From the NCBI GenBank assembly GCA_016783905.1, contig JADHVQ010000017.1, forward strand, positions 1-33,830: DNA of 33,830 bases, written 5' to 3'. The position numbers and the translations under genes were made by a program. This document shows positions 26,008 to 32,867 of the stretch, piece by piece (the stretch's first letter is position 1; each line of letters starts with the position of its first letter). A model generated the notes under the pieces. The model was not told where the DNA came from and searched no databases. It was given only the letters and a program-made list of their open reading frames with translations. Origin of the DNA: Bacteroidales bacterium. Its GTDB lineage: Bacteria > Bacteroidota > Bacteroidia > Bacteroidales > FEN-979.

Positions 26008-26078
26008 GCTAGCTCTTTTTCCGTCAGCCATGCATAGAGCGGGGCGATATCCTTACCTTTACCGGAAATTTTGGCCAT
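26004..26078 (-). pseudogene. Glutathione peroxidase remnant (24 codons)
   Basis: The gap between vorC and rubredoxin contains [18 protein letters not shown] followed by TEKELA and a stop. This resembles the internal segment of Bacteroidota glutathione peroxidases (consensus of the form AKI.VKG.....PLY.WLT). Neither the catalytic Cys region upstream nor the WNF-type region downstream is present, and the upstream frame is closed. It therefore appears to be a leftover internal piece of a deleted gene, fused by ATGA overlap to the rubredoxin start. Confidence 0.55.
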
Positions 26079-26114
26079 CAGAAGCCCTGGCAATGCTGAA
26101 AGCACTTGGTGAGA

Positions 26115-26666
26115 TTATAGAACATGCACCGGCTGGATCAGATCCTGTCCGATCGTAACGGCTTTCTCATTATCCGGAATAAGTTTATGGTGCCTGGCGG
26201 GAAGGGATTTCTCCAGCCCTTTATGGATATTCTCCATTTTGACGATTGGTTTCAGCTTCAGGAAACCGCCAAGCACCATCATGTTAAAGACTTTCGACAA
26301 TCCCATTCTTCCGGCCTCATCGGCAGCAGCAATGGAATAGATATTAATGTCTTTCCGCTCGGGATGTCGCGTGATCCCGTTGGGATCGTAGATTAGCAAG
26401 CCTCCCGGTTTGACTGCGTTTTCAAACTTATCCAGGGACTGCTGGTTCAGGATGATAGCTGTATCATATTTATTCAGGATGGGAGAGCTGATCCGTTCAT
26501 CGGATACGATCACTGTCACATTGGCGGTTCCACCCCGCATCTCCGGACCATAGGAGGGCATCCAGCTTACCTCCTGGTTTTGAATCACGCCTGAATAGGC
26601 TAAGATCTTACCCATGGAGAGGACCCCTTGTCCCCCAAAGCCTGCTATAATGATTTCTTCAGTCAT
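26115..26666 (-). CDS. vorC: 2-oxoacid:ferredoxin oxidoreductase, gamma subunit (VorC/KorC type)
   Basis: The protein has 183 residues. The gamma-domain opening IIIAGFGGQGVLSMGKILAYSG is followed by SYGPEMRGGTANVTVIVSD, both diagnostic of the CoA-binding gamma subunit of four-subunit enzymes. It is the last gene of the vorD-B-A-C set, separated from vorA by a 100-bp gap that holds an octamer repeat. It works as a cytoplasmic complex with the other three subunits. Confidence 0.92.
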   Translation of the reverse strand: MTEEIIIAGFGGQGVLSMGKILAYSGVIQNQEVSWMPSYGPEMRGGTANVTVIVSDERISSPILNKYDTAIILNQQSLDKFENAVKPGGLLIYDPNGITRHPERKDINIYSIAAADEAGRMGLSKVFNMMVLGGFLKLKPIVKMENIHKGLEKSLPARHHKLIPDNEKAVTIGQDLIQPVHVL

Positions 26667-26710
26667 AACGTATAGTTCTTATTTGACGATTGTTTCTTCT
26701 TTTTCAGATG

Positions 26711-26767
26711 CTGGATGACTGGATAACTAGATAACTCGATATCCAGGAATCCAGTGATCTAGTTATC
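26711..26767. repeat. Degenerate CTGGATAA octamer array with inverted copy, behind vorA
   Basis: Four consecutive 8-bp units: CTGGATGA, CTGGATAA, CTAGATAA, CTCGATAT. The array then turns into related sequence in inverted orientation that ends at the first base of the vorA stop codon. A perfect 11-bp inverted repeat is present, GATAACTAGAT (26722-26732) and ATCTAGTTATC (26757-26767). The basic octamer is the same as in the array on the korB stop codon at 17073. Confidence 0.8.
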
Positions 26768-27564
26768 TATTTAAGTTTTTCAATCAGTTCACCATCCACC
26801 TTGATGTCTCCAATCGGATAGTACGGAAACATGTTTTCCTCCATCCACTTGTTGGACTGTACCGGGGTCATCTTCCAGCCGGAGTTGCAGTTTGAGACAA
26901 TCTCCACAAAGGAGATCCCTTTGCCCAGATCCTGACAGTCGAACGCCTTTCGCAACGCTTTTTTCGTCTTTCTGACCGCTGCAGGAGTATGAACGGATTG
27001 CCTGGTTACATAGTAGGTGCCCGGAAGCTGGGCAATCAACTCGGTGATCTTAAGCGGGTAGCCCATGATGTCGGTATCCCTGCCGTAGGGAGAGGTTGAG
27101 GAACGCATGCCCGGAAGTGTGGTCGGAGCCATCTGACCGCCGGTCATTCCGTAAATACCGTTGTTGATGAAGATGATGGTGAAGTTCTCCCCGCGGTTAC
27201 AGGCATGGATGGTTTCGGCCGTTCCAATGGCCGCAAGGTCGCCGTCACCCTGGTATGTGAAAACATAGCGTGAGGGCCAGAGGCGTTTGATCGCGGTTGC
27301 CAGTGCAGGAGCGCGGCCGTGAGCAGCACCAAGCATGTCGATATTCAGGAAATCATAAGCCAGTACCGAGCAACCAACCGGACTGATCCCGATGGTTTTT
27401 GACGCAATTTCTTTCTCTTCCAATACCTCCATCAGCATGCGGTGAGCCACCCCATGGCCACAGCCAGGACAGTAGCTGAGAGGACAGTCAACTAGGAGGT
27501 CTGTGCGTTTGTAAACCAGGTTTTCTGGTGTTCTCAGTTCAGGATGTGCAAATTTCTCTTCCAT
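26767..27564 (-). CDS. vorA: 2-oxoacid:ferredoxin oxidoreductase, beta (TPP) subunit (VorA type)
   Basis: The protein has 265 residues. The iron-sulfur/TPP region LSYCPGCGHGVAHRMLMEV is followed by GISPVGCSVLAYDF, AHGRAPALATAIKR, the TPP/Mg motif YQGDGDLAAIGTAETIH, and INNGIYGMTGGQMAPTT. The GMTGGQM motif is typical of the Vor/four-subunit Kor group rather than the two-subunit KorB encoded at 17094. VorB ends 1 bp upstream, so they are translationally linked. Substrate is a branched-chain 2-oxoacid or 2-oxoglutarate; sequence reading alone cannot decide. Confidence 0.92.
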   Translation of the reverse strand: MEEKFAHPELRTPENLVYKRTDLLVDCPLSYCPGCGHGVAHRMLMEVLEEKEIASKTIGISPVGCSVLAYDFLNIDMLGAAHGRAPALATAIKRLWPSRYVFTYQGDGDLAAIGTAETIHACNRGENFTIIFINNGIYGMTGGQMAPTTLPGMRSSTSPYGRDTDIMGYPLKITELIAQLPGTYYVTRQSVHTPAAVRKTKKALRKAFDCQDLGKGISFVEIVSNCNSGWKMTPVQSNKWMEENMFPYYPIGDIKVDGELIEKLK

Positions 27565-27565
27565 G

Positions 27566-28648
27566 TTAACCTCCTATGATTTTTTCTTCCAAAACCCTGA
27601 CTACCTCATCCGGCGTTGGAATGATTCCGCCAAATCGTCCGTAATGTTCAATGGGGATGTTGCATCCAACCGAGAGTTGTACATCCTCGATCATCTGTCC
27701 AGCATTCATCTCTACCACCAGCATTCCTTTTACTTTTTCTCCTATCTTCCGGATCTCTTTTTTCGGAAATGGAAACAGCGTGATAGGACGGAAGAGGCCT
27801 ACTTTGATCCCTTTATCCCTTGCCAGCTGCATCGCTTTTTGACAGATGCGGGCCGAGAGGCCGAAGGCAACCAGGAGGTATTCGGCATCCTCACAATCAA
27901 GCATCTCAAACTTCACCTCTTTCTCTTCTATCTCCCTGTATTTCTCCTGTAGGCGCAGGTTCAGTCTCTCCTGTCCGGCCGGATCGAGATCCAAAGAGGT
28001 GAGGATGTTGTGTTCGCGGGTCATAGGACGGCCGGTGGAAGCCCATGGACACTGTGTGATTACCTCTTCATCGCCACGACGGGGTATTGGATCATCCAGG
28101 TAAACCTTTTCCATCATCTGTCCGATCGCTCCGTCGGAGAGGATCATAACCGGTGTCCGGTACTTGAAGGCAGCATCAAAACCCAACTTCACGAAGTCGG
28201 CCATCTCCTGAACCGAAGCAGGTGCGTAAACAATGATGTGGTAATCGCCATGCCCCCCTCCCTTAACTGATTGAAAGTAGTCGGCCTGGGAAGGTTGAAT
28301 GGTCCCCAAACCGGGGCCTCCCCGTACTATGTTGACCAGCAGAGCAGGCAATTGAGTTCCGGCCATGTAGCTGATACCCTCCTGCATCAGGCTGATGCCC
28401 GGACTGGACGAGGAGGTCATCACCATTTTCCCGGTCCCCGCGCCTCCGTATAACATATTGATGGCAGCTACCTCACTCTCAGCCTGTAAAACAACCATGC
28501 CCGTGGTCTCGTATGGTTTCTCTGCCATGAGGTACTCCAATACTTCCGACTGGGGAGTAATAGGATAGCCGAAGTAACCGTCGCAACCGGCACGGATAGC
28601 AGCTTCAGCAATCGCTTCATTCCCCTTCATTAATCTTAGTTCGCCCAT
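27566..28648 (-). CDS. vorB: 2-oxoacid:ferredoxin oxidoreductase, alpha subunit (VorB type)
   Basis: The protein has 360 residues. It opens with LMKGNEAIAEAAIRAGCDGY followed by FGYPITPQSEVLEYLM, the PYR-domain signature, then VVLQAESEVAAINMLYGGAG (TPP-activating glutamate), TSSSSPGISLMQEGISYMAG and NIVRGGPGLGTIQPSQADY. The C-terminal transketolase-like domain ends with MIEDVQLSVG and a VVRVLEEKI tail. There is no N-terminal gamma domain, which is separate here (VorC). Close spacing to vorD (20 bp) and vorA (1 bp) marks an operon. Confidence 0.93.
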   Translation of the reverse strand: MGELRLMKGNEAIAEAAIRAGCDGYFGYPITPQSEVLEYLMAEKPYETTGMVVLQAESEVAAINMLYGGAGTGKMVMTSSSSPGISLMQEGISYMAGTQLPALLVNIVRGGPGLGTIQPSQADYFQSVKGGGHGDYHIIVYAPASVQEMADFVKLGFDAAFKYRTPVMILSDGAIGQMMEKVYLDDPIPRRGDEEVITQCPWASTGRPMTREHNILTSLDLDPAGQERLNLRLQEKYREIEEKEVKFEMLDCEDAEYLLVAFGLSARICQKAMQLARDKGIKVGLFRPITLFPFPKKEIRKIGEKVKGMLVVEMNAGQMIEDVQLSVGCNIPIEHYGRFGGIIPTPDEVVRVLEEKIIGG

Positions 28649-28668
28649 TAGTTAGTATTTTTAATGTT

Positions 28669-28899
28669 TTATTCTACAGTGACTTTTGCCCGGTATACCG
28701 TAATGACACCATCCGGACAAACCAGTGCGCAATTGGAGCATCCGGTGCAATCATCATTCACCTTGATGGCAAAAAGGTACCCTTTGCTGTTCACCTCCTC
28801 CGACATAGCGATACACATAAAAGGACAGGCTGCGATGCATACTTCACACCCTTTGCATCGTTCGATATTCACCACAATGTCTCCTTTGATCTTTGCCAT
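28669..28899 (-). CDS. vorD: 2[4Fe-4S] ferredoxin subunit (VorD type)
   Basis: The protein has 76 residues. Two cluster motifs are seen: C15-x2-C18-x2-C21-x3-C25-P (CKGCEVCIAACP) and C51-x2-C54-x2-C57-x3-C61-P (CTGCSNCALVCP). It is the electron-transfer subunit of the Vor complex and the first gene of its operon. Upstream (28900-29017) the minus strand has TACTTTCG about 40 bp before the start, one mismatch from the TAnnTTTG consensus, a possible operon promoter. Confidence 0.94.
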   Translation of the reverse strand: MAKIKGDIVVNIERCKGCEVCIAACPFMCIAMSEEVNSKGYLFAIKVNDDCTGCSNCALVCPDGVITVYRAKVTVE

Positions 28900-29017
28900 A
28901 TTATTTGAGATTTTTTATGTTTAAAAGGAAGCACGAAAGTAAAGAAATAAATTCGAAGGATTTATCCTGAGACTTAGGTTTTTTGGGGAAAAGAGGTTAA
29001 TTTAGAACTGGTTTAAT

Positions 29018-29833
29018 CTAAAGCGCATACGGCAGGGCACGGAAATATTCTTCCGTGAATTGAGGATTAATCTGCTGGTAAAAATCGATAACCAGCCTGG
29101 CCTTCTCGCGGATCCTGTCAAACGTATCGACGATGAACCAGAATTGCTCGCCACCAGAGAAGAGATTCTGGGCAAATACGTTGATATCCTCTTCAAAGGC
29201 CGATTGGGAATATTTGTTCAGAAATCCAAATGCAAGGAGGTCATAATTGTAATCCAGAGAGGCCTCTCCTTTCTTAATAGCCTCCACTCCGCCAGTGCCA
29301 TAGGAGAAGTCGGGAGGATTGATGGCTACCCAGCTTCGTTTGTCAAATTGCTTATAAAATTTACGCAGCAAGACACTGGAGAATTCATGATGGAATACCC
29401 CCTCCACATACTCGCTTGTACGTTCGGGATTGGAGTTATCATAGGTGAGGTATATCACATCTTTGGTGTTGGTGCCTCCATAAGGGACACCAAAGAAAGT
29501 AAGTGATTTCAGGACATATACTTTTCGCAGGTAGACAAACAGTACATCTTCAGGATACTTTGCTATGGCTTTGTTCAGAATATCCATGGCTTCTGTACGG
29601 TACTCACGTGGCAGCGAAACCGCATCGGCACTGATCCGTTTGCAATACCAGCTGGAGGGAAACATCCGGGGTTCGCTATTAAACAGGATATCAATCCCTT
29701 CCAGGATCGCAGGATGCTCGGGAATATCAATGGGGGCAGCTGAGGTAAGGAGAAGCAGGGGCAGGAACAGAAACAGGGATAGTCTGTTCACTTCAGGTTT
29801 TCGTTTGGTATTATCCTGTTGGGTGTTGTTCAT
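29018..29833 (-). CDS. Secreted metallopeptidase-like protein with HEFSS in place of HExxH
   Basis: The protein has 271 residues with an N-terminal hydrophobic segment (LSLFLFLPLLLLTSA). The ATG at 29833 overlaps the end of the aminotransferase gene by 23 bp; a GTG at 29791 would avoid the overlap and give a tidier signal peptide. The central segment EGVFHHEFSSVLLRKF looks like a zincin active-site helix, but the second histidine is replaced by serine (HEFSS). A later segment, QSAFEEDINVFAQNLF, could supply the acidic third ligand. It resembles a family of putative zinc-binding peptidase-like proteins of Bacteroidota. Whether it binds zinc or cleaves peptides is unknown. Confidence 0.65.
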   Translation of the reverse strand: MNNTQQDNTKRKPEVNRLSLFLFLPLLLLTSAAPIDIPEHPAILEGIDILFNSEPRMFPSSWYCKRISADAVSLPREYRTEAMDILNKAIAKYPEDVLFVYLRKVYVLKSLTFFGVPYGGTNTKDVIYLTYDNSNPERTSEYVEGVFHHEFSSVLLRKFYKQFDKRSWVAINPPDFSYGTGGVEAIKKGEASLDYNYDLLAFGFLNKYSQSAFEEDINVFAQNLFSGGEQFWFIVDTFDRIREKARLVIDFYQQINPQFTEEYFRALPYAL

Positions 29834-31130
29834 AGAACCGTTTTAATCGTTCTTCCAGTTCCGGGAACTGATCACGGAGTACCAGGGATACACAGGCTCT
29901 TACACCTTCGTGACGTGTGCTTCCGGTAATGGAAAGGGCAATGGCACTGATGCCGTAATACAACAACTCTTCAATCAGCTCTTCACCGGTGAATCCGGTG
30001 TAACTGATGGTAAAATAGAAGCCATCCGCAATAGGGTCATCTTCATCCATGTCGTAGACGATGCGAAATCCATTATCCGTGAAGAGCTTCTTCATGATCT
30101 TCGCCTTGTGACCATACTCCTTCACTACCTCTACGAAATTATAAGTCCCTTCATTGGAAGCTTTCAACATGGCAGCCAGGCCATGTTGGGCCGAATGGCT
30201 GACGCCTGCACTTAATGCATATACCGTGCCGTAGACCAATGCCCGTCCCAGGATATCCGTGGTGTAGTATCTCAGCAGATCTTCCGACTGCATGTCAAAG
30301 AGTTGGTCGGAGACCAGCATCAATCCTACCCGCTGCCCGGCGTAACTGAATACTTTGGAGCTACTGATCAGCAGGATGTAATTGTCAGTATATTTTGCCA
30401 CTGTAGGCTGGTAAGGGGGGACACCCGGTTGGGAGTAATCCTTGCGGAAGTCCATGGCAATATAAGCCAGATCCTCTATGATCACCACCCCATATTTGGT
30501 GGCCAGTTCTCCAATGATCCGTAGCTCCTTGTCGGTGAAACAGACCCAGGAAGGATTATTGGGATTGGAATACAATACCGAATGGATATTCCCCTTGGCG
30601 AAGAAGGACTCCAGTTTATCCCTCAACTTATCCCCACGGTAGTCGTAGATGTCAAACGAATCAAACTTCTGGCCAAGGATAATATGCTGTTGCCGGTGAA
30701 CCGGAAAACCCGGGTCGATGAACAGGGTGGTATCTTTGTCTTTGTTCAGTCTTGCCAAGGTAAGAAAAGCGGCAAATCCTCCCTGCATCGAACCAACTGT
30801 AGGGATGCAATGGTGAGGATCAATATCGACATCCAGGAAAAACTTGGCAAACCGGGCCGCCTCTGTTTTCAGTTCCGGGATGCCTTCAATCTCCGGATAG
30901 ATGGAGGCCACACCAGACTTCAATGCGGCAATTTCCGCTTGAACACCCACCTCAACTGCTTTCAGACCCGGTACTCCCATCTCCATGCGAACAAACTTCT
31001 GGCCGGTCTCCTTCTCAATCCCGTTGATTAACCGCTTAATTTCACGAATAGAAGCTTTGCCTATATTACGGATTTTACTCTCTTTAATGTGCCTGCTGAC
31101 AACCTCAAAAGGAATAGGAGTATTTTTCAT
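29811..31130 (-). CDS. PLP-dependent aminotransferase, class I/II
   Basis: The protein has 439 residues. Fold-type I features are seen: IYPEIEGIPELKTEAARF (substrate-side region), TVGSMQGGFAAFLTLAR (cofactor-binding turn), SNPNNPSWVCFTDKEL, IIEDLAYIAMDFR (the Asp that binds the PLP ring nitrogen), and SSSKVFSYAGQRVGLM, with the PLP lysine and phosphate-binding arginine. The N-terminus is longer than in AspC-type enzymes. The substrate cannot be read from sequence. Its stop overlaps the next gene's start region by 23 bp. No perfect promoter was seen in the 205-bp upstream gap, which mainly holds a tandem repeat. Confidence 0.9.
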   Translation of the reverse strand: MKNTPIPFEVVSRHIKESKIRNIGKASIREIKRLINGIEKETGQKFVRMEMGVPGLKAVEVGVQAEIAALKSGVASIYPEIEGIPELKTEAARFAKFFLDVDIDPHHCIPTVGSMQGGFAAFLTLARLNKDKDTTLFIDPGFPVHRQQHIILGQKFDSFDIYDYRGDKLRDKLESFFAKGNIHSVLYSNPNNPSWVCFTDKELRIIGELATKYGVVIIEDLAYIAMDFRKDYSQPGVPPYQPTVAKYTDNYILLISSSKVFSYAGQRVGLMLVSDQLFDMQSEDLLRYYTTDILGRALVYGTVYALSAGVSHSAQHGLAAMLKASNEGTYNFVEVVKEYGHKAKIMKKLFTDNGFRIVYDMDEDDPIADGFYFTISYTGFTGEELIEELLYYGISAIALSITGSTRHEGVRACVSLVLRDQFPELEERLKRFYEQHPTG

Positions 31131-31266
31131 TATCCTGATAATTAGATAGATTAGTAATTGGGTCCGTCAGGCAAAATTGTTAAATAATTCCGAAATATCC
31201 AATGTTTTTCGGCACTGCAGAGTGGGAGCGGAGATATTTTATTAACAATCGCTTTGTTGAAAACGT

Positions 31267-31336
31267 GGACAAGCGGACAAGCGGACAAGCGGACTGCCAA
31301 CTGCCAATTGCCAACTGCCAATTGCCAACTGCCAAC
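31267..31336. repeat. Compound tandem repeat: octamer GGACAAGC x3, then heptamer TGCCAA(C/T) x6
   Basis: From 31267 the octamer GGACAAGC occurs three times and is followed by GGAC. From 31295 six 7-bp units run TGCCAAC, TGCCAAT, TGCCAAC, TGCCAAT, TGCCAAC, TGCCAAC. The last base of the array (31336) is the first base of the activase stop codon read on the plus strand. The rest of the gap (31131-31266) shows nothing recognisable. Confidence 0.9.
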
Positions 31337-32142
31337 TAAAAAGGCGTTTCACTGCCGACGTAACAGGTAATCCCTTCCGCTTCGAGGGTATCCTTGATAT
31401 GTTGCATCGAAACGGGAGTTGGAATATAAAAATCGCTGGTGAAGTAGGAGCAACCGGTGAGCAGGTATTTTTCGCGTCCCAGGTGATGAAGGGGAAGCAG
31501 GTTGATCTCTTTCAGACCGGTTGAAGAGATGAAGCTACCGATCCGGTGGATATGATCTGGCTGGTCGTTGTATCCTGGAACTACAGTCATGCGATAAACC
31601 ATTCTGCCTTGGAATTCATCGGCCAGCCATTTGGCATTTTCCAGAATATGGCTGTTCGAATGGCCGGTCCACTCCAGGTGAAGATCCGGGTCCATCTGCT
31701 TGAGGTCAAAAAAGAGCCAGTCAAGGTAAGGTAGGGAAGGCTCTATGAAGGAGCGGGAAACCTCCCCGCATGTTTCCACGGCCGTATGCACATAGGCATC
31801 ATGGCAGCGCTTCAGGATTGCAGCAGCGAACGCGGGTTGAAAAAAGGGTTTTCCACCCGTAAGGGTGATCCCTCCCCGGCTTCCCCAGTATTGCCTGTCG
31901 CGCTGAACCAGGGAATAAAGTTCACTCACAGAAATGGCATAACCACCTTGCTGTAAAGCTCCGGTGCAACAAGCGGCGGTACAATCAAAGGTAGTACAGG
32001 AAATACATTTTTCGCGGTCGATAACCAGCTCCCCGGATTCCTCTGTAATGGCTTGATACGGACAGGCTTCTATACATAGCCTGTCAAGTGTACATTTCTC
32101 ACGACGGAAAAGAGGTTCGGGAAAAGGATTCTTGCCTTCGGG
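31336..32142 (-). pseudogene. Glycyl-radical-enzyme activase (radical SAM), 5'-truncated
   Basis: Only the C-terminal part of a PflA/YjjW-like activase remains. The open frame reads from about 32142 (PEGKNPFPEPLFRREKC) through two ferredoxin-like cysteine clusters (CTLDRLCIEACP and CISCTTFDCTAACC), then GGITLTGGKPFFQP, VHTAVETCGE, WLFFDLKQMDP and MTVVPGYNDQ to the end. The N-terminal segment that carries the CxxxCxxC radical-SAM motif is missing; at that point the sequence changes to an IS3 transposase. No ATG lies upstream; a GTG at 31929 would give 197 residues without the cysteine clusters. In GGKP a lysine replaces the usual glutamate of the SAM-binding GGEP motif. The product is most likely inactive. 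Confidence 0.8.
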
Positions 32143-32531
32143 ATGTACGTGATATCAACGGCCCAGGCCTGATTTGGTTTTCCTATTTTAAGTCCTTTAA
32201 GAAGATAGGGGCGGATGTATTTGGCATGCCCCAACTTACTCAAGTTTCTTTTCGGGAAAATTGCCATAAGTCCCATTTTCCTGAGTAAGCGACGAACCCT
32301 TTTATGATTGACAAGAAAGCCCAATAAAAATAAGAAGTCCTGCATTTGTAGTACACCGTGAGTGGGATGATCCAGGTAATGTTCATCCATTAACCGCATG
32401 ATGGCCAGGTTTTCTTCTGATTCACCAATCGGTTCGTAATACACCGTGCTACGATTTACTGTTATCAATTCACATTGAGAACGAATGCTTATGTTCTCAT
32501 CTTCTGCAATATAACTTATTATCTCTTTCAT
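32143..32531 (-). pseudogene. IS3 transposase OrfB, truncated before the catalytic core is complete
   Basis: The reading frame from 32531 shows the HTH_21-type region (YLDHPTHGVLQMQDFLFLLG, VNHKRVRRLLRKMGL) and reaches NQAWAVDITYIP, the start of the DDE integrase core with its first Asp. The second Asp and the Glu are missing. After ITYIP the frame runs another ~25 codons into activase DNA and ends at 32070, so the last residues are not transposase. The start overlaps the orfA stop (ATGA). Inactive. Confidence 0.85.
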
Positions 32532-32815
32532 AGACCGGCTCGTTTTGAAATTTTTTTTAGCCAGTCTCGCTCAACTTCTAACTTCCCGATTGTGGCATAC
32601 AGTGTTTCTCGTTCCGCCTCAAAGTCCACTTCCGGGGGTTGAGTCTCGAAAATCTCGGAGGACCGGTCTATAAATTCCTGTTTCCATTTGGAAATCATGT
32701 TGGGATGCACTTCATACCGTTTCGAAAGTTCTGCCAGTGATTCACGTTCCTTTAACGCTGCAATGGCGACTTCGGCTTTAAATGCCGCTGTAAATTTTTT
32801 TCTTTTTGTTTTCAT
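32528..32815 (-). CDS. IS3-family transposase OrfA
   Basis: The protein has 95 residues. A typical helix-turn-helix OrfA: FTAAFKAEVAIAALKERESL, then AELSKRYEVHPNMISKWKQE, followed by a leucine-rich coiled coil (LYATIGKLEVERDWLKKI). It is intact, but its partner OrfB is broken, so transposition cannot be supported by this copy. Normal OrfAB is made by a -1 frameshift near the end of this gene. Confidence 0.9.
   Translation of the reverse strand: MKTKRKKFTAAFKAEVAIAALKERESLAELSKRYEVHPNMISKWKQEFIDRSSEIFETQPPEVDFEAERETLYATIGKLEVERDWLKKISKRAGL
32551..32558 (-). promoter_or_regulatory. Probable -1 frameshift slippery site of the IS3 element
   Basis: On the minus strand there is a run of eight A residues read as CTA AAA AAA ATT in orfA, 20 bases before the orfB start codon. 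A -1 slip here would enter the orfB frame without meeting a stop and would fuse OrfA to OrfB, as is known for IS3-family elements. Confidence 0.55.
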
Positions 32816-32867
32816 ATTCCACTGTTAAAATTAAGTTTTTTTCTCAACTTAACCAGTGGTCTGAATT

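Noticed and set aside
26722-26767. Rho-independent terminator between vorA and vorC
   Set aside because: The inverted repeat is AT-rich and is not followed by a T-run on the transcribed strand; it is better described as a repeat.
28669-28899. Free-standing ferredoxin unrelated to the oxidoreductase
   Set aside because: It starts the vor operon with 20-bp spacing to vorB and has the size of the delta subunit, so a complex subunit is more likely.
31267-31336. CRISPR array
   Set aside because: Units are 7-8 bp and directly adjacent, with no spacers and no cas genes in the window.
32070-32142. C-terminal ~25 residues of the apparent IS3 OrfB frame
   Set aside because: They are encoded by activase DNA read in another frame, after the IS/activase junction, so they are not transposase.
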